A stretch of 49,934 nucleotides of DNA from Deltaproteobacteria bacterium. Its GTDB lineage: Bacteria > Desulfobacterota > Desulfobacteria > Desulfobacterales > GCA-2748835. The notes below the pieces were generated by a model. That model searched no databases. It saw only the letters and a list, made by a program, of their open reading frames with translations, and was not told the DNA's origin. The stretch is from the NCBI GenBank assembly GCA_002748835.1, contig PDTL01000013.1, positions 90,576 through 140,509 on the forward strand. The letters are read 5' to 3'. The position numbers and the translations under genes were made by a program. Within the stretch, counting starts at the first letter, position 1. Each line of letters starts with the position of its first letter. This document shows, one piece after another, positions 8,056-16,538 of this stretch.

Positions 8056-9972
8056 GTGGTGAAAAAAGATGCCCTGGAACGCTGGACCACGGAAAATGCT
8101 GCGGAACTTTATGGGGTCCGCAACTGGGGGGCTGGCTACTTTGATATCAATGAGGCGGGGGAGGTGGTGATCACTCCGTTCAACGACCTGCCTGTCTCGA
8201 TCAGTATTCCCGTGATCATCGCCGAACTGAAAGAGCGGGGGATCGACATGCCCGTGCTCCTTCGCATCGGAAACATTCTTGACTCCCAGATCTCCAGCTT
8301 GCATCAGGAATTTCAGACAGCCATGGAGACCTACGGGTACAAAGGTCAGTTTCGCGGGGTGTATCCCATCAAGGTGAATCAGCAGAAACAGGTGGTCGAA
8401 GAGGTGGCTGACTTCGGGGCCCGTTACCATCACGGTCTGGAGGCGGGATCCAAGGCAGAGCTGATTGCCGCGTTGTCCTTTTTAAAAGATCCGGAAGCCT
8501 GTCTAGTCTGCAACGGATACAAGGATGCGGAATTTGTGGATCTGGCCCTGTATGCCTGCAAAATGGGGATGAATTGCTTTTTGGTGGTGGAGATGCCTTC
8601 GGAGCTGGATCTGATCCTGGAACGGTCGACATCTTTGGATATACGGCCCAAGATCGGCGTGCGCATCAAACTGGCTTCCAAAGCTGGCGGCCACTGGACT
8701 GAATCGGGCGGAGACCGGAGCATTTTCGGCCTGAACACCACCCAGGTCGTGAAACTGGTGGACCGGCTGAGAGAGGAGGCCATGCTCGACTGCCTGCAGC
8801 TGCTGCATTACCATCTGGGTTCCCAGATACCCAATATTCGGGATATTCGCAACGCGGTTTTGGAAGCCTGCCGAATCTATACCGGTCTTTCGGCCGAAGG
8901 GGCGGGCATGGCGTATCTGGACCTGGGCGGCGGCCTGGCCGTAGACTACGACGGCACCCATACCAATTTCGCCAACAGCCGGAACTACTCCATGCAGGAA
9001 TATTGCGCGGACATCATCGAGACCGTCATGTCGACCATGGATGCGGCAGACATTCCCCATCCGGTGATCATCACCGAATCAGGCCGGGCCACGGTGGCCT
9101 ATTACTCGGTGCTGCTCTTCAATATTCTCGATGTAAGCCGTTTGCAGCCTCATCCGTTTCTGGAAGATCTGGCACCGGATACGCCGGATGTGATTACCAA
9201 CCTGATGGAGGTGACCCAGACCCTGAACGTAAGGAATATTCAGGAGTGCTTCAACGATGCCCTCTATTATCGGGATGAGCTTCGGCAGCGGTTCAAACAC
9301 GGTGATGTCAGCTTGAGAGAGCGATCCTTAGGAGAAAATATCTTCTGGCATGCCATCCACGCCATTGCGGAAGAGGTGAAAAAGCTGAAATTTGTTCCGC
9401 CGGCGCTCAAAGATCTCGAAAGCGCCCTTGCCGATATCTATTATGGCAATTTTAGTGTGTTCCAGTCGTTGCCCGATGCCTGGGCCATTGACCACATGTT
9501 TCCCATCATGCCGGTTCACCGGCTGAACGAGCTGCCGAATCGCCAGGCCATCCTGGCGGATATCACCTGCGACTGTGATGGTAAGATTGACCGGTTCATT
9601 GACATGCATGCCATGCGGTCAGCCCTGCCGGTGCATGATCTCAATGAACATGACGAGTACTTCCTGGGTGCTTTTCTGGTGGGCGCGTATCAGGAAACAT
9701 TGGGTGATCTGCACAACTTGTTCGGCGATACCAATGTGGTGAGCATCCGGGTGGAGCCGAACGGGGATATCGATTTTGTAAAAGAACAGAACGGAGACGC
9801 GGTGGCAGACGTACTCACCTATGTGGGATACACCCCCAAATCCATGGTCGAGCGGTTTCGGGCCATGGCGGAACAGGCGGTCCGGGAAAAACGGATCAAT
9901 GTGCAGGACCGGTACCGAATCATGAAGGCGTATGAGGGTGGCCTGCGGGGATACACCTATTACGAACGCTAA
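8056..9972 (+). CDS. speA: biosynthetic arginine decarboxylase
   Basis: At 638 residues this matches the large PLP-dependent SpeA family (fold type III), which converts arginine to agmatine and CO2. The PLP lysine is Lys106 in YPIKVNQQK. Further along are HYHLGSQIPN and LGGGLAVDYDG of the barrel, and the C-terminal beta domain with DCDGKID, where a conserved cysteine contributes to the active site. The GTG at 8056 has an AAGGAA ribosome site eight bases upstream; a second GTG follows directly. It is the first gene of a four-gene polyamine operon; the next start is 20 bases after its stop. SpeA usually needs magnesium and forms tetramers (family knowledge). Confidence 0.96.
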   Translation: MVKKDALERWTTENAAELYGVRNWGAGYFDINEAGEVVITPFNDLPVSISIPVIIAELKERGIDMPVLLRIGNILDSQISSLHQEFQTAMETYGYKGQFRGVYPIKVNQQKQVVEEVADFGARYHHGLEAGSKAELIAALSFLKDPEACLVCNGYKDAEFVDLALYACKMGMNCFLVVEMPSELDLILERSTSLDIRPKIGVRIKLASKAGGHWTESGGDRSIFGLNTTQVVKLVDRLREEAMLDCLQLLHYHLGSQIPNIRDIRNAVLEACRIYTGLSAEGAGMAYLDLGGGLAVDYDGTHTNFANSRNYSMQEYCADIIETVMSTMDAADIPHPVIITESGRATVAYYSVLLFNILDVSRLQPHPFLEDLAPDTPDVITNLMEVTQTLNVRNIQECFNDALYYRDELRQRFKHGDVSLRERSLGENIFWHAIHAIAEEVKKLKFVPPALKDLESALADIYYGNFSVFQSLPDAWAIDHMFPIMPVHRLNELPNRQAILADITCDCDGKIDRFIDMHAMRSALPVHDLNEHDEYFLGAFLVGAYQETLGDLHNLFGDTNVVSIRVEPNGDIDFVKEQNGDAVADVLTYVGYTPKSMVERFRAMAEQAVREKRINVQDRYRIMKAYEGGLRGYTYYER

Positions 9973-9992
9973 GACGTAAAGGAGATGCAGCC

Positions 9993-11171
9993 ATGGCAAG
10001 TGTGCTCATTATCGGCGCTGGCGGCGTGGGGCGTGTGGTGGTTCATAAATGCGCCCAGGTGCCGGCGGTGTTTACGGATATCTGTCTGGCCAGCCGGACG
10101 GTTTCCAAGTGTCAGGCCATTGCGGACAGTCTGGACCGGCCCATCCGGGTGGAAGCGCTGGACGCGGACGATGTGGCCCAGACCGTTGCCCTGATAAAGG
10201 ATGTGAATCCGGATCTGGTGATCAACGTGGCCCTGCCGTATCAGGATTTGGCCATCATGGATGCCTGCCTGGAGACCGGTGTCAATTATCTGGACACGGC
10301 CAACTACGAGCCGCCGGATGAGGCGAAATTCCATTACGGGTGGCAGTGGGCCTACCAGGAACGGTTCAAAGACCGCGGGATCATGGCCTTGCTGGGCAGC
10401 GGATTTGATCCGGGGGTCACCAATGTATTTACCGCCTATGCAGCCAAACATCATCTGGACGAGATTCATGAGCTGGACATTATCGACTGCAATGCCGGTG
10501 ATCACGGCCAGCCCTTTGCCACCAACTTCAACCCGGAGATCAATATCCGGGAAGTGACCGCACCCGGAAAGTATTATGAAGACGGTCAGTGGATCGAAAC
10601 CGGTGCCCTGAGCGTAAGCAGGGACTTTCATTTTCCCGAAGGCATCGGCCTGAAAAAAATCTATCTCATGTACCATGAAGAGCTGGAATCTCTGGTCAAG
10701 CATCTGCCGACAATCAAACGGGCACGGTTCTGGATGACCTTTTCAGATGCCTACCTGACCCATCTGAACGTATTGGAAAACGTGGGCATGACCCGGATCG
10801 ATCCGGTGATGTACAACGGTCAGGAGATCATTCCTCTGCAGTTTTTAAAAGCCCTGCTGCCGGATCCGGGCAGCCTGGGGCCTCTGACAAAAGGCCGGAC
10901 CTGTATTGGCTGTGTGATGAAAGGCGTGAAGGACGGAGCGGAAAAGACGGTCTACCTGTATAATATCTGCGACCATGCGGCCTGCTATGCGGAAGTGGGG
11001 TCCCAGGCCGTCTCCTATACCACCGGTGTGCCGGCCATGATCGGTGCTATGATGCTGCTCACCGGCGTCTGGCAGGGAACAGGGGTGTTTAACATGGAAC
11101 AGATGGATCCAGACCCCTTCATGGACACACTCAACCGTCACGGACTCCCATGGAAGCTTGTTACCCTGTAG
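9993..11171 (+). CDS. carboxy(nor)spermidine dehydrogenase (saccharopine dehydrogenase family)
   Basis: The 392-residue protein has an N-terminal Rossmann fold (VLIIGAGGVGRVV, residues 4-16) and the saccharopine-dehydrogenase-like middle domain. Carboxyspermidine dehydrogenase condenses putrescine with aspartate semialdehyde and reduces the imine with NADPH to carboxyspermidine. The assignment over true saccharopine dehydrogenase rests on context: speA upstream and, overlapping by 22 bases, the carboxyspermidine decarboxylase gene downstream. A strong AAGGAG ribosome site lies ten bases before the ATG. Whether it makes carboxyspermidine or carboxynorspermidine depends on the diamine; with agmatinase making putrescine, carboxyspermidine is expected. 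Confidence 0.93.
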   Translation: MASVLIIGAGGVGRVVVHKCAQVPAVFTDICLASRTVSKCQAIADSLDRPIRVEALDADDVAQTVALIKDVNPDLVINVALPYQDLAIMDACLETGVNYLDTANYEPPDEAKFHYGWQWAYQERFKDRGIMALLGSGFDPGVTNVFTAYAAKHHLDEIHELDIIDCNAGDHGQPFATNFNPEINIREVTAPGKYYEDGQWIETGALSVSRDFHFPEGIGLKKIYLMYHEELESLVKHLPTIKRARFWMTFSDAYLTHLNVLENVGMTRIDPVMYNGQEIIPLQFLKALLPDPGSLGPLTKGRTCIGCVMKGVKDGAEKTVYLYNICDHAACYAEVGSQAVSYTTGVPAMIGAMMLLTGVWQGTGVFNMEQMDPDPFMDTLNRHGLPWKLVTL

Positions 11172-12313
11172 ATCTCGACCTTGGGCGTGTGCCCACGCCT
11201 TGTTTTGTGGTGGATGAAGGCCTGCTGCGCCGAAACCTGTCTATTTTAGAAACCGTCCAGTCCCGGACGGGGTGCCGCATTCTGCTGGCCTTGAAGGGCT
11301 TTGCCATGTTCAGCCTGTTTCCCCTTATGCGCGAAACCCTCAAAGGGGTGTGCGCCTCGTCTCCCCATGAAGCCCGCCTGGGCCGGGAACTCTTCGGAAA
11401 ACAGGTCCACGCCCATGCGGCCGCGTTCAGTGATGCGGATATGGCTGAACTGATTCCGCTCATCGATCATGTGGTCTTTAACTCGATCTCCCAATGGCAC
11501 CGGTTTCGTGACCGGGTAAGTGCTGCGGAACATCCTATCTCCATGGGCCTGCGGGTGAATCCCGAGTCGCCGGTGGGTAGGGTTCCCCTGTATGATCCCT
11601 GCGGCCCGGCATCCCGGCTCGGCATCCGCCAAAAAGACCTTGAAACTGAAGATCTGTCCGGTATTGAGGGACTTCATTTTCATGCCTTGTGCGAGCAGAA
11701 TACCAACAGCCTGGCGGTGGTGCTCAGGGCCTTTGAGGCGAAATTCGGGCACTTGCTTGCGGGGATGCGCTGGGTCAATTTTGGCGGCGGGCATCATATC
11801 ACCCGGCCGGATTATGCGGTGGATCACCTCTGCGAGCTGATTTCCGGGATCCAGTCCCGTTACGCTGTCACCGTGTATCTGGAACCCGGGGAGGCCGTGG
11901 CCCTGAACACCGGCATCCTGGCAGCCAGTGTGATCGATGTGACCCCGGGTGTGAACGGGACGGCCAATGCCATTCTCGACGCGTCTGCGGCCACCCATAT
12001 GCCGGATGTCCTGGAAATGCCCTATCGTCCGGAGATTGTCGGGGCAGGGGCGGCTGGAGAAAAAGCCTATACCTACCGGCTGGGCGGTCCGTCTTGTTTG
12101 GCCGGGGATATTATCGGCGATTACAGCTTTGACCGGCCCCTGGGGGTGGGGGACAAGCTGATGTTTCTTGACATGGCCCATTACACCATGGTGAAGACCA
12201 ATACCTTTAACGGGATTCGGTTACCGTCCATTGCGGTTTACCGGCCCAAAACCGATCAGTTTGAGGTGATCCGGTCGTTCGGTTACGCGGATTTCAAATC
12301 ACGGCTCTCCTGA
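11150..12313 (+). CDS. nspC: carboxy(nor)spermidine decarboxylase
   Basis: This 387-residue fold-type-III PLP decarboxylase is of the NspC type, related to diaminopimelate decarboxylase. The PLP lysine is Lys49 in LALKGFAMF. HFHALCEQN and NFGGGHHIT give the barrel and phosphate-binding parts, and GPSCLAGD supplies the catalytic cysteine region from the partner subunit. It removes CO2 from carboxyspermidine to give spermidine. The start lies 22 bases inside the dehydrogenase gene, in another frame, so the two are probably translationally coupled. The agmatinase gene follows after 15 bases. Confidence 0.94.
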   Translation: MEACYPVDLDLGRVPTPCFVVDEGLLRRNLSILETVQSRTGCRILLALKGFAMFSLFPLMRETLKGVCASSPHEARLGRELFGKQVHAHAAAFSDADMAELIPLIDHVVFNSISQWHRFRDRVSAAEHPISMGLRVNPESPVGRVPLYDPCGPASRLGIRQKDLETEDLSGIEGLHFHALCEQNTNSLAVVLRAFEAKFGHLLAGMRWVNFGGGHHITRPDYAVDHLCELISGIQSRYAVTVYLEPGEAVALNTGILAASVIDVTPGVNGTANAILDASAATHMPDVLEMPYRPEIVGAGAAGEKAYTYRLGGPSCLAGDIIGDYSFDRPLGVGDKLMFLDMAHYTMVKTNTFNGIRLPSIAVYRPKTDQFEVIRSFGYADFKSRLS

Positions 12314-12328
12314 GGCGAAGGGAAAAAG

Positions 12329-13234
12329 ATGGCCACCGCTTATACCAAATACCCGCCGTTTCTCGGGTCAGAGCTTGACCCGCCTGCACCGGAAGCGGCG
12401 CGTTTTCATATCCTGCCTGTGCCGTTTGAGGGCACGGTTTCCTATGGCAGCGGCACTGCTGCCGGCCCTGCGGCTGTGCTGGCCGCCTCCCAGCAGCTGG
12501 AATTATTTGACGGCACAGACAACCCATCGGTTCACGGCATCCTCACCCTGGATCCGGTGGACTGCACCGGCGATGCCGAAACCATTATCCGGCGCATCCG
12601 TGATCGGGTGATGCCCATTGCGGAACGCGGAAAAATACCGGTGCTCATCGGCGGGGAACACTCGGTGACCGCCGGTGCCCTGGACGCCTTGAAACAGGTG
12701 CATGGCCGATTTGGGGTGGTTCAGATCGATGCCCATGCCGATCTGCGGGATACCTATGACGGAACCCCGCACAGCCATGCGTGTGTGATGCGGCGTGCAT
12801 TTGACATGGGGCTTCCTCTGTTTCAGGCAGGGGTGAGGAGCCTTTCCCCGGAAGAGGTGGTGTTCAGAGCGGATCAGCGCATCGCCCACCTGGATGCCCC
12901 GGAGATTGCCATGAACGGCATCCCGGACCCGCTGCTGCCGGATGCGTTTCCCTTGCAGATTTATCTGACCGTGGATGTGGACGGTATGGATCCGTCGATC
13001 ATGCCGGCAACCGGTACACCAGAACCAGGCGGTCTGAACTGGTACCAGACACTGGCGGTGATTGCCCGCAGCCTGAGCGGCCGCCAATTGATCGGAATGG
13101 ATGCCGTGGAACTGGCCCCCATTCCGGGAATTCATTTTCCGGAATTTACCGTGGCGCGTTTACTGTATCAGATGATGGGCATGGCAGGCCGGAATGCACA
13201 GAGGTGTGTTGACACAGCAGAAAGTGCTGAATAA
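12329..13234 (+). CDS. speB: agmatinase
   Basis: The 301-residue protein is a ureohydrolase with a dinuclear manganese site: GGEHSVT, DAHADLRD and DVDGMDPS are the three metal-binding motifs, and the end of the barrel contains DAVELAP. In this operon it should hydrolyse agmatine from SpeA to putrescine and urea, filling the gap before the carboxyspermidine enzymes. An arginase or guanidinobutyrase role cannot be excluded from motifs alone, but the neighbours argue for agmatinase. The AGGCGAAGGGA stretch upstream of the ATG serves as ribosome site. It ends the operon; no clear terminator follows. Confidence 0.94.
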   Translation: MATAYTKYPPFLGSELDPPAPEAARFHILPVPFEGTVSYGSGTAAGPAAVLAASQQLELFDGTDNPSVHGILTLDPVDCTGDAETIIRRIRDRVMPIAERGKIPVLIGGEHSVTAGALDALKQVHGRFGVVQIDAHADLRDTYDGTPHSHACVMRRAFDMGLPLFQAGVRSLSPEEVVFRADQRIAHLDAPEIAMNGIPDPLLPDAFPLQIYLTVDVDGMDPSIMPATGTPEPGGLNWYQTLAVIARSLSGRQLIGMDAVELAPIPGIHFPEFTVARLLYQMMGMAGRNAQRCVDTAESAE

Positions 13235-13267
13235 CGCTTTGTTACCGATGTGAACTAAAGGGTCTTA

Positions 13268-13276
13268 TGGTATAAT
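13268..13276 (+). promoter_or_regulatory. extended -10 promoter overlapping the start of the toxin-like gene
   Basis: TGG at 13268-13270 followed directly by a perfect TATAAT (13271-13276) forms an extended -10 element. A matching -35 is not evident, which is normal for this class. Transcription would begin near 13283, after the first ATG of the toxin-like gene at 13275, which suggests that the ATG at 13305 is the one used from this promoter. Confidence 0.5.
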
Positions 13277-13604
13277 GAAAAATAGCAAGACACTTGAGCA
13301 GATTATGGCTTTAGTCAAGCGTAGAGAAGTGATGATATCAGATCATGGATATGATGAGCTTGCTGAAGATGCCATTTCCGTTAAGGATATTATATCAGGT
13401 GTCATGAATGGTATTATCGTTGAAGATTATTCCGATTATTTTAAAGGACCTTGTGTTTTGGTTTTACAAAAAGACAGTCAAGATAATCCCATTCATGCAG
13501 TATGGGAAATACCTAAAGGTTCCTCATCGCCAGCGGTTTTGGTTACTGCATACAAACCCGATCCAACAAGGTGGTCGACTGATTTTATGAGGAGAAAACA
13601 ATGA
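13275..13604 (+). CDS. DUF4258-like putative toxin
   Basis: A 109-residue protein, or 99 if the ATG at 13305 is used. It has the compact RelE/BrnT-like pattern of DUF4258 proteins: [14 protein letters not shown], a turn with [16 protein letters not shown], and a C-terminal strand [13 protein letters not shown]. The conserved His in SDH and the YKPD tail are typical of the family. The next gene overlaps by four bases (ATGA at 13601-13604), as in toxin-antitoxin pairs. The DNA is clearly more AT-rich than the adjacent speB. RNase activity is not shown; toxin is a prediction from fold and arrangement. Confidence 0.68.
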   Translation: MKNSKTLEQIMALVKRREVMISDHGYDELAEDAISVKDIISGVMNGIIVEDYSDYFKGPCVLVLQKDSQDNPIHAVWEIPKGSSSPAVLVTAYKPDPTRWSTDFMRRKQ

Positions 13605-13816
13605 AAAAAAGACCTCATCAAAAATTCATTCATGAAGGACAGTATGTAGCCAAAGTTAACATTGAACTGGTTGATACTGACGATGGTTGGGCTCCTTATT
13701 TATCAATCGATGACGCATTGAAACTGGATGATGTTCGTGATGCTTTAAGAAGAGGAGATGTAAAAACTGCCGCTCAATTTGCAGATGTTTTTACGCTTAC
13801 CCCAGTAGCTGTTTAA
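13601..13816 (+). CDS. putative antitoxin paired with the DUF4258-like protein
   Basis: This 71-residue protein contains [39 protein letters not shown], shown here in part: an acidic start followed by a basic helix and a conserved LTPVAV end. Small proteins ending this way are found directly after DUF4258-like genes, which supports an antitoxin role. No classical helix-turn-helix or ribbon-helix-helix is evident, so it may act mainly by protein binding. It overlaps the upstream gene by four bases. No terminator was recognised in the 165 bases that follow. Confidence 0.66.
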   Translation: MKKRPHQKFIHEGQYVAKVNIELVDTDDGWAPYLSIDDALKLDDVRDALRRGDVKTAAQFADVFTLTPVAV

Positions 13817-13981
13817 TCCCGTCAGAGAAAAAAACGCTTGAGAGGGATCCGGCTTGCTGCTCGGTCTTTTGGAGCGCTTGGTGCATGAAATTTTGACTTT
13901 TTATTGACGCTTTAGGCGGTTAAGGCGTCAGGTCTCTTTGGTGTTAAAAAGTAACGTTTTGAAAGTAAATTAAAAAAGCCA

Positions 13982-15364
13982 ATGGCACTCTCTGAAAAAG
14001 ACATTCACCACCTGTCCCTGGCGGCGGGCAGTTCAGCCGTGCTCCGCTCCGAGGCAGATCGGTTCACCTATGCCTATGATTCTGCAACCGGCACCTACCT
14101 GCCGGATCTGGTGATTCTGCCCGAAACCCGGGAGCAGGTGGCGGCAATCCTCGAAATAGCGACCCAACGGGGTATCCCCGTGGTGCCACGGGGTGCGGGT
14201 TCCGGCACTACGGGGGGCGCGGTTGCCACCTGCGGCGGCGTGGTGCTTGCCATGACTCGGATGAACCAGATCCGGGAGATCGATACCGACAACCTCACGG
14301 CTGATGCGGAACCCGGTGTGCTCACCGGCCAGCTGCATGCGGCGGTGGAAGCAAAGGGGCTGTTTTATCCGCCAGATCCGTCCAGTGCGGCGTTTTCCAC
14401 CTTGGGCGGCAATCTCGGCGAGTGCGCAGGCGGTCCGCGGGCGGTCAAATACGGAGTGACAAGGGATTATGTGCTCGGGCTCGAGGCCGTGCTGCCCACC
14501 GGCGAGATCATCCATACCGGGGTGCGCACCGCCAAGGGCGTGGTGGGGTATGATTTGACACGCTTGATTGTCGGGTCCGAAGGCACCCTTGCGGTGATCA
14601 CTGCCATGACCCTGAAACTCTTGCCCCTGCCCGAATCCGTGCGCACGGCCATGGCCGTGTTTGCCGACATGCAGGATGCGGCAAAAACGGTTTCGGCCCT
14701 CATCCGGAACCGGGTGGTGCCCCGGTGTATCGAATACATGGACCGGGCCGCCATCGGCTGTGCCGAAGCCCAGGCAGGGATCGGGCTGCCTGTGGACGCG
14801 GGTGCCCTGCTGATTCTGGAAGTGGACGGAAGTACCGCAGAAACCGGGGCAGCCCTGGACCGGATACACACCATCTGTAAAACGCGCCGGTGCCGCCGGT
14901 TTGATGTGGCCGCAGATGAAACCGCGCGCAAAGACCTGTGGCAGGCGAGAAAATCCCTTTCCCAGGCGTTGTTTGCCTATGGGCCGCACAAGATCAATGA
15001 GGATATCGTGGTGCCCCGGAGCCGGATTCCGGACATGGTGGCCCGGATCGAGGCACTGCGTCAGGAGACCGGCCTGACCATGGTCAGCTTCGGTCATGCC
15101 GGTGACGGCAACATCCATTTTAACATCATGCTGGACAAGACCGATCCGGTGGCGGCGAAAAAGGCCGAACAGGCTGTGAAGACCGTGTTCGCGTATACGC
15201 TTGAACTCGGCGGTACCCTGTCAGGCGAGCATGGCGTGGGGATCACCAAAGCCCCATTTTTTGACATGGAGATCAGCCCAGCGTCCATGCGGCTGATGAA
15301 GCGGGTCAAAGCCGCCTTTGATCCGCAGGGCATTTTGAATCCGGGAAAGATGTTTCAGAGATAA
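13982..15364 (+). CDS. FAD-linked oxidase, GlcD/D-lactate dehydrogenase family
   Basis: The 460-residue flavoprotein belongs to the VAO/PCMH family that includes glycolate oxidase subunit GlcD and D-lactate dehydrogenases. The FAD-binding domain shows VVPRGAGSGTTGGAV and GGNLGECAGGPRAVKYG; the C-terminal substrate domain has FGHAGDGNIHFN and SGEHGVG, both characteristic. It would oxidise a 2-hydroxy acid (D-lactate, glycolate or similar) and pass electrons on. No GlcE/GlcF or iron-sulfur partner is adjacent, so the acceptor is probably encoded elsewhere. The ATG lacks a clear ribosome site, but homology starts close to it. It converges on the phosphatase gene with only five bases between stops. 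Confidence 0.88.
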   Translation: MALSEKDIHHLSLAAGSSAVLRSEADRFTYAYDSATGTYLPDLVILPETREQVAAILEIATQRGIPVVPRGAGSGTTGGAVATCGGVVLAMTRMNQIREIDTDNLTADAEPGVLTGQLHAAVEAKGLFYPPDPSSAAFSTLGGNLGECAGGPRAVKYGVTRDYVLGLEAVLPTGEIIHTGVRTAKGVVGYDLTRLIVGSEGTLAVITAMTLKLLPLPESVRTAMAVFADMQDAAKTVSALIRNRVVPRCIEYMDRAAIGCAEAQAGIGLPVDAGALLILEVDGSTAETGAALDRIHTICKTRRCRRFDVAADETARKDLWQARKSLSQALFAYGPHKINEDIVVPRSRIPDMVARIEALRQETGLTMVSFGHAGDGNIHFNIMLDKTDPVAAKKAEQAVKTVFAYTLELGGTLSGEHGVGITKAPFFDMEISPASMRLMKRVKAAFDPQGILNPGKMFQR

Positions 15365-15369
15365 GGTGA

Positions 15370-16155
15370 TCAGGTATCCAGTGCAAGCAGGGCTTGCATA
15401 GCGGAATGAATCGGGCCGTTGGTGGCCAGCAGTTCAGGCATCTCCACCTGAAACGGGTTTCCGGAAAAATCAGTGACACGGGCCCCGGCTTCCCGGGCGA
15501 TCACCGTGCCGGCGGCCGTGTCCCAGGGTTTCAGGTGTTGCTCCCAGAACCCGTCAAACCGCCCGCAGGCCACATAGCAGAGATCAAGGGCAGCCGAACC
15601 CAGCCGCCGAACGCCCTGGGCCGCCAGCAGACAGTTTTCAAACCGCTGCATCAGGGGCCGGATATGGTCTTTTAGGTTATAGGGAAACCCGGTGACCAGC
15701 AGACACTCCTCAAGATTCGTCGTGGATGTGACGGAAATGGACTGGCCGTTCAGGGTGGCGCCCTGGCCGGCGAAAGCCTCGAACAGCTCGCCGGAAACCG
15801 GGTCGAGCACCGTGCCGTAGATCAACTGTCCTTCTGCGGCAAGGGCAATGGAGATACTGAACGCGTTCAGTTGATGGGTGAAGTTGGTGGTCCCGTCCAG
15901 GGGATCAATGATCCAGACATAGCGCTCATCGCCAGGGGTGGCCCCGGATTCTTCGGCAAGAAACGAATGATCCGGAAACCGCCAGCGGATGGCATCGATA
16001 ATGGCTGCCTCAGATGCTTTGTCTGCATCCGTGACCAGATCGATGGCCCCTTTTTTGTCAACACGGGGAAGTTTTCCCAGATAGCCGCGGATGATTTGGG
16101 CTGCCTGATAGGCCGCGCCCATGGCGGCAAGGTGTATGCGGGTCGTATCTAACAT
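15370..16155 (-). CDS. inositol monophosphatase family protein
   Basis: A 261-residue member of the lithium-sensitive, magnesium-dependent phosphatase superfamily (SuhB/IMPase). The metal site is complete: LAEESGA (Glu), WIIDPLDGTTNF (Asp, Asp) and KPWDTAAG (Asp). Substrates in bacteria include myo-inositol-1-phosphate, fructose-1,6-bisphosphate and 3'-phosphoadenosine phosphate; SuhB also takes part in rRNA antitermination. Sequence alone does not choose among these. An AGGACA stretch lies before the ATG. It is monocistronic and convergent with the FAD-oxidase gene. Confidence 0.9.
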   Translation of the reverse strand: MLDTTRIHLAAMGAAYQAAQIIRGYLGKLPRVDKKGAIDLVTDADKASEAAIIDAIRWRFPDHSFLAEESGATPGDERYVWIIDPLDGTTNFTHQLNAFSISIALAAEGQLIYGTVLDPVSGELFEAFAGQGATLNGQSISVTSTTNLEECLLVTGFPYNLKDHIRPLMQRFENCLLAAQGVRRLGSAALDLCYVACGRFDGFWEQHLKPWDTAAGTVIAREAGARVTDFSGNPFQVEMPELLATNGPIHSAMQALLALDT

Positions 16156-16464
16156 GGCTGGGTGTCCTATAAAACAGGGAAACGGGGTGTGTCAACACCC
16201 GACACAAAAACATCCGCCCACCAGGTGATGCAATCGGTGCCCAGGGTAGCAGAAAATCCCGAAAAAAACAGGTGCCGCTGCGTCTGGTTGACCCGACATC
16301 GTTGGCTTCAGGAGCAGCATCCTCCGAAAGCTCGGGGACATTATGGATGAAGCGGATGATATGATAGTCAAAACAAGACCCCTGCTTGAGAGGATCACCC
16401 CTAGTGTCATGTCACGTATTAACGGTTTATCCATTACCCAAATGATTTTCTTTGCGTGCCGGTA
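16156..16464. other. intergenic DNA without a recognised gene
   Basis: The stretch between the phosphatase and glycosyltransferase genes has no credible coding region in six frames. It contains a 6-bp hairpin (GGGTGT 16185-16190 with ACACCC 16195-16200) without a T-run, so not a standard terminator. The right end carries the promoter at 16465. Confidence 0.5.
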
Positions 16465-16493
16465 TTGACAGGCAATTTTTTGAATAATATAAA
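16465..16493 (+). promoter_or_regulatory. sigma-70 promoter of the glycosyltransferase gene
   Basis: TTGACA (16465-16470), a 17-base AT-rich spacer, then TATAAA (16488-16493): eleven of twelve consensus positions with ideal spacing. Transcription should begin near 16500, about 40 bases before the ATG at 16539. Confidence 0.8.
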
Positions 16494-16538
16494 CAGTTTT
16501 TTAAACGATTCCAACGACGTATCAGAAAGGCTTTAGGA

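Noticed and set aside
13892..13931. Imperfect hairpin GACGC...GCGTC after the second toxin-antitoxin pair
   Set aside because: The stem has a G-T pair and no T-run follows, so it is not a convincing terminator.
16162..16434. Short frames on both strands between the phosphatase and glycosyltransferase genes
   Set aside because: No motif, no ribosome site, biased composition; non-coding DNA is more likely.
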